Made by a program: the position numbers and the translations under genes
Shown here: positions 4,682-9,236 of the stretch, piece after piece
Position numbering within the stretch: position 1 is the stretch's first letter
Layout of the letters: every line of letters starts with the position of its first letter
DNA from: Treponema sp.
GTDB lineage: Bacteria; Spirochaetota; Spirochaetia; Treponematales; Breznakiellaceae
Direction of reading: 5' to 3'
Assembly: GCA_031277045.1 (NCBI GenBank)
Contig: JAISLX010000028.1
Location: forward strand, 1 to 9,236
DNA: 9,236 nt
The notes under the pieces: model-generated
What the model was told of the DNA's origin: nothing
What the model saw: only the letters and a program-made list of their open reading frames with translations
Databases searched by the model: none

Positions 4682-7495
4682 CTAACCGCCGGCTCCCGCG
4701 TCCGTCCGCGGCAATTCCCCGGCGGAGTCCGCCGCCTCACCCGCTGTCTCCCCGGCGCCGGAACGCGGTTCATCATCAAAAACGGTTTCAACCGCGCCGG
4801 TTTCGCCCGCGTTCAGCGCGCTTGCGGTTTCGGTTTCGGCGGCGTTCTGTACGTTCGCGGTTTCGCCGGCAGCCTGGGAATCCCAGAAATACCCGGCGTC
4901 CCCATCAAGCAGACGGTTTCCGGCGGCGTCCCCGGAACGGGAGGGAAGCCCCGAATATCCTGAAGGAACGCCGGAATTCCGTGCGCCGCGGCCGGTCCCC
5001 GTGGTTCCGGATCGTCCGGGAACAAGGCCGGGGGGCAGCGCCGGCAGCGTCAGGGAGTCCAGCAGGGCGTCGCCGTCTATCGCCAGCGTACTGGTCCGCG
5101 CAAAGTCCGGGCGGTTCAGATTTGAACGGATAGCGCCGCCGTGAATATTGCAATACTCCGAAGGCTGGGTCCCCTCCAGAAAAGGCAGCGTAACCTCACC
5201 CTCGTTACAGGCGGCGGTTTTAAGAAGCCCCGACTTGGCGCAGACTGTTACGTCAATTACCCCGGCAGCCGGGCGGACAAATTCTTTGTAGGGCAGCCCC
5301 TGGTGAATATCCCGCATGTAGTCCGCCCAGACAGGACCGGCCAGCGTAGACCCCGTCAGATTCACGCCCAGGGAATTCCCCGGCTTGTCAAAGCCAAACC
5401 AAATGGCGGTGGTATAGTAAGGGGAAAAACCCACAGTCCAGGCGTCGGACCAGTTTTGAGGGGTTCCGGTCTTACCCGCCATAGGCATACGGAAACTTTT
5501 GCCATTTTCGTCCTTAAACGTGAATTTTGAGCCCCAGGCCGAAGGATTGTAAAGAGTTCCCATTTCCACCGTTTTTTTAAGCATGCTGGTCATCACATAG
5601 GCGTTTTGGGGACTTATCACCTGGATGGTCTCCCCCATAACACGTTGTTTCAGCCGCAGCTCCCGTTCCGGGTCCAGAACCACCGCGCCGTTCCGGTTTT
5701 CCACGGATCGTATGGCGATAGGGGTAACGGAACGGCCCTGGTTGGCGAAGACCGCGAAGGCTCTGGCCATCCGCAGGGGGGAAGTGGAGATGATGCCCAA
5801 GCCCAGGGGATAGACCCGGGGAAAGGTCTCGCGGATCCGGTTGGAATCGGTAATGTCCAGCAGCGCCGCCGCCCGGTTGATGGCGGCGTCGAAACCGATA
5901 GTGTCCAGCACCCGCAGGGAGGGGACGTTCATGGACTGGGCCAGCGCGTCGTAGAAAAGCACCGATCCTTTCCATTCGCCCCGAAAATTCAGCGGAATGT
6001 AGGGGGTGCCATCTTCGTTATGAAACACGATGGGTACATCGTAGATAAGGGACGCGGGGTTAAATTTGCGGGAATCGATGGCCGCCGAGTAGTACAGAGG
6101 CTTAAAAGAGGAGCCGGGCTGAATATTTCCCTGAGTGGCCCGGATAAGCTGGTTGGATTCGTCGTATTTGGATCCCCCGATGATGGCGGTAATATAACCG
6201 GTCTCGTTTTCGATTGAAACAAGGGCCCCTTCCACCACATTTTGCTCCGTAGTGGTCTTCAAATCCCCAAAGGCAGCGCCGGTAAGAACTTTAAGATCCT
6301 GAATGCCGAAAACCAGGGCCGCCATATCCACCACGGGATTCAACACCTTGGTATAGCGGTTCATGGCCTGCCGCTGGTGCCGGGATTCGGCTGAGGCGTG
6401 AATAGCGTCCAGGTCAAAATAGAGAGAAAGAAGCTCGACAACGGGGGTATAAGTGGTGATAGCCTGCAGACTGTTGCTGGTATTGGACCGCTGGTATTCC
6501 CGGTTGGCCTTTTCCAGACCCTGCTGCATATAGCGGGCCGCCGCTTCCTGGTGCTTCAGGTTTAGCGTAGTATGGACTGTATACCCGTCCCGGTAGTAGT
6601 CCATCGTCCCGTACATCATATCGTCCAATTCCCGGCGTACATACTCACTGAACCAGGGGGCGGCATCCTCCCGGTTATAGTAGGCCGCGATTGAGGCTCT
6701 GGTGTAATCGTACCCGTTCCAGTACTCCGCAAACGAAGCGTCCGCCTCCTCCTGGCCGGCATATCCCAGTTCAATCATCTTGGCGAGTACAGAAAGCTGC
6801 CGGTCCATAGCCTCGTTGGGATTATTAAGGGGGTTGTAACGGGAAGGATTCGACAACTGGACCGCCAAAAGGGCCGCTTCCGCCAGGCTGATCTCACGGG
6901 CGCTGTGTCCGAAAAAATACTGGCTCGCCGCCTCCACCCCGTAAGTGCCCGGACCCATTATCATGTAGTTCAGGTATATTTCCAGAATCTCGTTTTTGGT
7001 ATACCGCCGCTCCATCTGGAAGGCCCACCAGAGTTCCCGAATCTTCCGGGACAGGGTAATTTCAGTCCGGTCGGTGTAGAGGGTTCCGGCCACCTGCTGA
7101 GTGATCGTGGAACCGCCGCCCCAATTTTTGCTGAGGAGCCGGCCTACCGCCGCCCTGGTTATGCCCCGGATACTGAAACCACGGTGGTTATAAAAATCGG
7201 GGTCTTCCCGGGCCAGCACCGCGTAGATAAGGTGCCGGGGAAGTTCACCAAGGGAAACAAGTTCCCGTTTTTCATCCGCGGCGAACTCTGTAATCAGAAT
7301 TCCGTTTACGTCCAGGATTTTGGTGGGCAGGGCGGGGTTAAATTCCTGAAAATTCTCCAGATTCATAATGTTGGCGGTTTCCGCCAGAGACAAACCCAGG
7401 CCGGCACCGATCAACACAGCGATAAGAACCATTAAACCTACGAGAAAACGAACCGGTGTAGCGGAAAATATTGAGGATCTGCCTCCCACAGCCAT
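4682..7495 (-). CDS. Class A penicillin-binding protein (PBP1A-like transglycosylase/transpeptidase)
   Basis: This 937-residue bifunctional enzyme polymerises glycan strands from lipid II and cross-links them. It is anchored by one helix (residues 16-38) and faces the periplasm. The GT51 domain has Glu97 in the REDPDFYNHRGF motif, GGSTITQQ (127-134), and RKIRELWWAFQMER with EILEIYLN (150-176). The transpeptidase domain has the nucleophile motif SSFK (462-465), SMN (521-523) and KTG (675-677), so both activities look intact. Three cysteines (752, 763, 782) lie in a small module after the transpeptidase domain. Residues 829-937 are a low-complexity tail rich in Gly, Ala, Thr, Glu and Asp, longer than usual and probably disordered. 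The start at 7495 places the helix correctly. Only a weak AGG lies upstream, and it overlaps the predicted -10 box. The gene is on the same strand as azlCD, with a 93-base gap. Confidence 0.93.
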   Translation of the reverse strand: MAVGGRSSIFSATPVRFLVGLMVLIAVLIGAGLGLSLAETANIMNLENFQEFNPALPTKILDVNGILITEFAADEKRELVSLGELPRHLIYAVLAREDPDFYNHRGFSIRGITRAAVGRLLSKNWGGGSTITQQVAGTLYTDRTEITLSRKIRELWWAFQMERRYTKNEILEIYLNYMIMGPGTYGVEAASQYFFGHSAREISLAEAALLAVQLSNPSRYNPLNNPNEAMDRQLSVLAKMIELGYAGQEEADASFAEYWNGYDYTRASIAAYYNREDAAPWFSEYVRRELDDMMYGTMDYYRDGYTVHTTLNLKHQEAAARYMQQGLEKANREYQRSNTSNSLQAITTYTPVVELLSLYFDLDAIHASAESRHQRQAMNRYTKVLNPVVDMAALVFGIQDLKVLTGAAFGDLKTTTEQNVVEGALVSIENETGYITAIIGGSKYDESNQLIRATQGNIQPGSSFKPLYYSAAIDSRKFNPASLIYDVPIVFHNEDGTPYIPLNFRGEWKGSVLFYDALAQSMNVPSLRVLDTIGFDAAINRAAALLDITDSNRIRETFPRVYPLGLGIISTSPLRMARAFAVFANQGRSVTPIAIRSVENRNGAVVLDPERELRLKQRVMGETIQVISPQNAYVMTSMLKKTVEMGTLYNPSAWGSKFTFKDENGKSFRMPMAGKTGTPQNWSDAWTVGFSPYYTTAIWFGFDKPGNSLGVNLTGSTLAGPVWADYMRDIHQGLPYKEFVRPAAGVIDVTVCAKSGLLKTAACNEGEVTLPFLEGTQPSEYCNIHGGAIRSNLNRPDFARTSTLAIDGDALLDSLTLPALPPGLVPGRSGTTGTGRGARNSGVPSGYSGLPSRSGDAAGNRLLDGDAGYFWDSQAAGETANVQNAAETETASALNAGETGAVETVFDDEPRSGAGETAGEAADSAGELPRTDAGAGG

Positions 7496-7501
7496 GTTTT
7501 A

Positions 7502-7530
7502 AGCCTACGGGGGGGGATTTTTTTTGTCAA
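7502..7530 (-). promoter_or_regulatory. Predicted PBP promoter with a homopolymeric A8-T-C8 spacer
   Basis: Read on the minus strand, a perfect TTGACA (7530-7525) is followed by exactly 17 bases and then TAGGCT (7507-7502, matching T1, A2 and T6). Six more bases lead to the ATG at 7495. The spacer is seven As (the eighth A of the run belongs to the -35 box), a T, eight Cs and one G. Homopolymers of this length slip during replication, and each gain or loss would change the -35/-10 distance. The transcript would begin about at the start codon. A weak alternative reading is that the AGG in TAGGCT is a poor ribosome binding site eight bases from the ATG. Confidence 0.45.
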
Positions 7531-7588
7531 GTGAGGCAAGGCCCAGAACCAGCGCATATACACAACGATATTCACGCGCCGCTTTGGG

Positions 7589-7945
7589 TCAACCTGCCAA
7601 TCTGCTCAAGGCCATATAAACCGCCGTCCCTCCAAAAATGCTCAGGAGGGAATTCCGCTTCCGCAGGTGGACCAGAGCCGTAAACAGAGAGGCCGCCAGT
7701 ATGGGAAAAGCCGCATGGGGGTTCTCCCGGACGGGGCCTGTCATGGCGTTTACCGCCAGGATGGTCATGGTTACCGGGGGGGCGGCTTTTTCCGCCAGGG
7801 AACGGAAACGGCTGCCCGGCGTTGGGCCTAATACCGGCTTTTTCCGGCTTTTGTCCCGGAAAAACAGGAAGGGGAAGGCGCGGCAGAAAAAAACCGCCGC
7901 GCCCATTGCCGCGGACAGGAAAAGAGCTTCGGATACGCCGGGCAT
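7589..7945 (-). CDS. azlD: AzlD-family branched-chain amino acid exporter subunit
   Basis: This 118-residue integral membrane protein is the small partner of AzlC. Together they form a branched-chain amino acid exporter, as in Bacillus AzlCD and E. coli YgaZH. Hydrophobic segments lie at about residues 7-29, 53-70 and 80-113. The FFCRAFPFLFF stretch near the N terminus and the TMTILAVNAMTG segment in the middle fit the family. The start is fixed by its surroundings: ATG 7945 overlaps the azlC stop by one base (TGATG), and a GGGAGG lies seven bases upstream inside azlC, so the two are translationally coupled. A much longer upstream frame exists but reads through azlC in another frame and is spurious. 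Confidence 0.85.
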   Translation of the reverse strand: MPGVSEALFLSAAMGAAVFFCRAFPFLFFRDKSRKKPVLGPTPGSRFRSLAEKAAPPVTMTILAVNAMTGPVRENPHAAFPILAASLFTALVHLRKRNSLLSIFGGTAVYMALSRLAG

Positions 7946-8694
7946 CAGGATGCCTCCCTGCCGGTATCCGGCTCCGGAGCGGCGAAGAGTTGGGTCAATG
8001 CCAGGGAGAAAACCAGGGCCGTAAGAAGGGAGAACCGGGAGGGCAGCAAAAAGGAGGCCAGGGCCGCGGCAAGGGAGGAGATGACGAAGGGGGCAGGACG
8101 CCTGACGCGGAGTATCTGTTCTATCATAAGGACGATAAAGAGGGCGGTCAGGGCAAAACTTATGCCCTCCAGGTTGAAGGGGATGAGGGTTCCGGCAACG
8201 GCGCCGATAATGGAGCCGCAAACCCAGTAGCATTGATTCAGGAGCGCGGTCATACACATGAAGGAAGGCCGGCTGCCGGTTTCCCCCGGCCCGTTACCTT
8301 CGGGCAGGGACGAGAGGAGGGCGAAGGTCTCATCCGTAAGGGCATAAATAAGGTAGAACTTAAAGGGGCCTGAAGCGTTGATACGCCTGCCCAGGGTGAT
8401 GCCGTAGGCTATGTGGCGAATATTGAGTATGAACTGGAGCAGTACGGCCTCGGCAAGCCCCGCGCCTGAGGCAAAGAGGCCCACCGCAAGGTATTGGCCT
8501 GCCCCGGCGTACATGAGTATCCCCATGGCAAGCGCCAGATGCCAGGGATACCCCGCGTCCGCAAGGAGGAGGCCGAAGGCTATGCCTGTGGCCATGTACC
8601 CCAGAAATACCGGAAAGGTATACCGGACCGCTGCCATAACCGTTCCCACACCCCGTTTCCGCTTTGTCTCTATATACTCAACCGGGTCTTTCAT
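7945..8694 (-). CDS. azlC: AzlC-family branched-chain amino acid exporter, large subunit
   Basis: The 249-residue membrane protein has about seven to eight hydrophobic helices from residue 21 on. It shows AzlC-family landmarks MYAGAGQYLAVGL (61-73) and FILNIRHIAYG (88-98). With AzlD it would export leucine, isoleucine or valine; the exact substrate is inferred from the family. The start at 8694 has a GGGAG five bases upstream. The upstream region is unusual: a short frame ends one base before this ATG, and a GCAA tetranucleotide tract lies 124-214 bases upstream. No dedicated regulator gene lies beside it. Confidence 0.88.
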   Translation of the reverse strand: MKDPVEYIETKRKRGVGTVMAAVRYTFPVFLGYMATGIAFGLLLADAGYPWHLALAMGILMYAGAGQYLAVGLFASGAGLAEAVLLQFILNIRHIAYGITLGRRINASGPFKFYLIYALTDETFALLSSLPEGNGPGETGSRPSFMCMTALLNQCYWVCGSIIGAVAGTLIPFNLEGISFALTALFIVLMIEQILRVRRPAPFVISSLAAALASFLLPSRFSLLTALVFSLALTQLFAAPEPDTGREAS

Positions 8695-8695
8695 T

Positions 8696-8731
8696 TCACT
8701 CCCTGCCGCATACCGGATACCGTACGCTCAT
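8696..8731 (-). other. Candidate short upstream reading frame coupled to azlC
   Basis: An 11-codon frame (MSVRYPVCGRE) starts at ATG 8731 with a GAGGG six bases upstream. Its TGA (8698-8696) ends one base before the azlC ATG. The spacing would let terminating ribosomes re-initiate on azlC. The same frame continues upstream without a stop through the GCAA repeat to a TTG at 8935. It could be a leader peptide or chance; there is no conservation evidence available here. Confidence 0.25.
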
Positions 8732-8817
8732 TATTATCCCTCTTGTGTTATTTTTCGCTTTTGGGTAGTGTAACCATACTGTGAGCAGCATACCGGCCCC
8801 GGGCGCGGACTTCGTGC

Positions 8818-8935
<118 letters not shown>

Positions 8936-9125
8936 CCCTCTGACAGCTTAATTTCACCTTTTTTTCACTTTTTCTCCGGCAGAAAGAGCTGCCAAATTCC
9001 GCTTTGACCCCCTCCCCAAAGAGGGCGTTGAACCGGCGTATTGGCGGCCTTTTTTATATACCTTGGCAAACGCGCCTTGCCGGGACACCCCGCGCGGACG
9101 GATTCACCATAAATAAGGAGATGTT

Positions 9126-9236
9126 ATGGCTGAACTTGAACAACTGCGGAACGTGCTGCACGTTATCCGCGCCTAGCTCTACCCGAACTATCTGGAGCAT
9201 GGGGGCAAGTACATTGCCCGTGTTAAGACCGGGAAG
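9126..9236 (+). pseudogene. 5' part of a small HU-like-family gene with an in-frame TAG
   Basis: ATG 9126 follows a perfect AAGGAG at 9115-9120 with five-base spacing. The frame gives MAELEQLRNVLHVIRA, then TAG (9174-9176), then LYPNYLEHGGKYIARVKTGK to the window edge. The residues after the TAG continue plausibly in the same frame. From memory, the RA-LYPNYLE...YIAR pattern resembles the N terminus of small HU-like DNA-binding-domain proteins common in treponemes and Bacteroidetes, with Lys (AAG) where the TAG stands. A single A-to-T change would explain it. The gene is cut by the right edge. Family assignment is tentative; nonsense mutation is the simplest reading. Confidence 0.45.

Noticed and set aside
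4188..4685. Plus-strand 165-residue frame over the ParB-like gene
   Set aside because: Low-complexity Arg/Ser/Pro composition typical of antisense shadow; the minus-strand frame has clear ParB motifs and a ribosome binding site.
7509..7525. G8-A-T8 on the plus strand as an intrinsic terminator
   Set aside because: No stem precedes the T-run, and no plus-strand gene ends there.
7589..8257. 222-residue minus-strand frame extending upstream of azlD
   Set aside because: The upstream part overlaps azlC in another frame and has arginine- and proline-rich shadow composition. The TGATG junction and GGGAGG support ATG 7945.
9174..9176. TAG read as a sense codon (recoding)
   Set aside because: TAG is used as the terminator of the EF-G2, PBP and ParB-like genes in the same window, so a nonsense mutation or sequencing error is simpler.

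Overview
The window looks like a spirochaete chromosome segment, most likely a Treponema of the termite-gut type. The strongest evidence is the elongation-factor gene at 2136-4166. It has the spirochaetal EF-G2 (recycling-type) sequence and lacks the usual domain IV tip histidine. Other supporting signs are moderately high GC, AT-rich palindromic repeats between genes, and several genes with no Shine-Dalgarno sequence. The genus assignment is inference from sequence style, not a database match.

Layout, left to right: (1) A GC-rich palindromic repeat (3-104) abuts the 3' end of a minus-strand MFS transporter that stops after six membrane segments (106-852), so that gene is probably broken. (2) A 353-base divergent gap (853-1205) is packed with inverted repeats and operator-like dyads. 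(3) A plus-strand exported FKBP-type prolyl isomerase follows (1206-1913). (4) A second cluster of related hairpins (1985-2114) ends in a terminator that overlaps the promoter of the EF-G2 gene (2136-4166). (5) A minus-strand group converges on EF-G2. In transcription order it is azlC (7945-8694), azlD (7589-7945, overlapping azlC by one base), a class A penicillin-binding protein (4682-7495) and a small ParB-like protein (4214-4606). (6) A 431-base divergent gap (8695-9125) holds a pure GCAA x22 microsatellite. (7) The right edge cuts a plus-strand gene (9126 onward) with a perfect ribosome binding site but an in-frame TAG at codon 17.

The genes are mostly envelope and translation housekeeping: extracytoplasmic protein folding (FKBP), peptidoglycan synthesis (PBP), branched-chain amino acid export (AzlCD) and ribosome recycling (EF-G2). 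They do not form one obvious pathway.

The unusual content is regulatory. Three genes (FKBP, EF-G2, PBP) lack a convincing Shine-Dalgarno sequence. Each has a sigma70-like promoter with a 17-base spacer placed so that transcription would start at or within about two bases of the ATG, which predicts leaderless mRNAs. The PBP promoter spacer is almost entirely A8-T-C8, so slippage would change the -35/-10 distance. The GCAA tract upstream of azlC is open in all three minus frames. In the present register a leucine-rich leader frame stops one base before the azlC ATG, which suggests a slippage-tunable translational coupling switch. These are predictions from sequence only.
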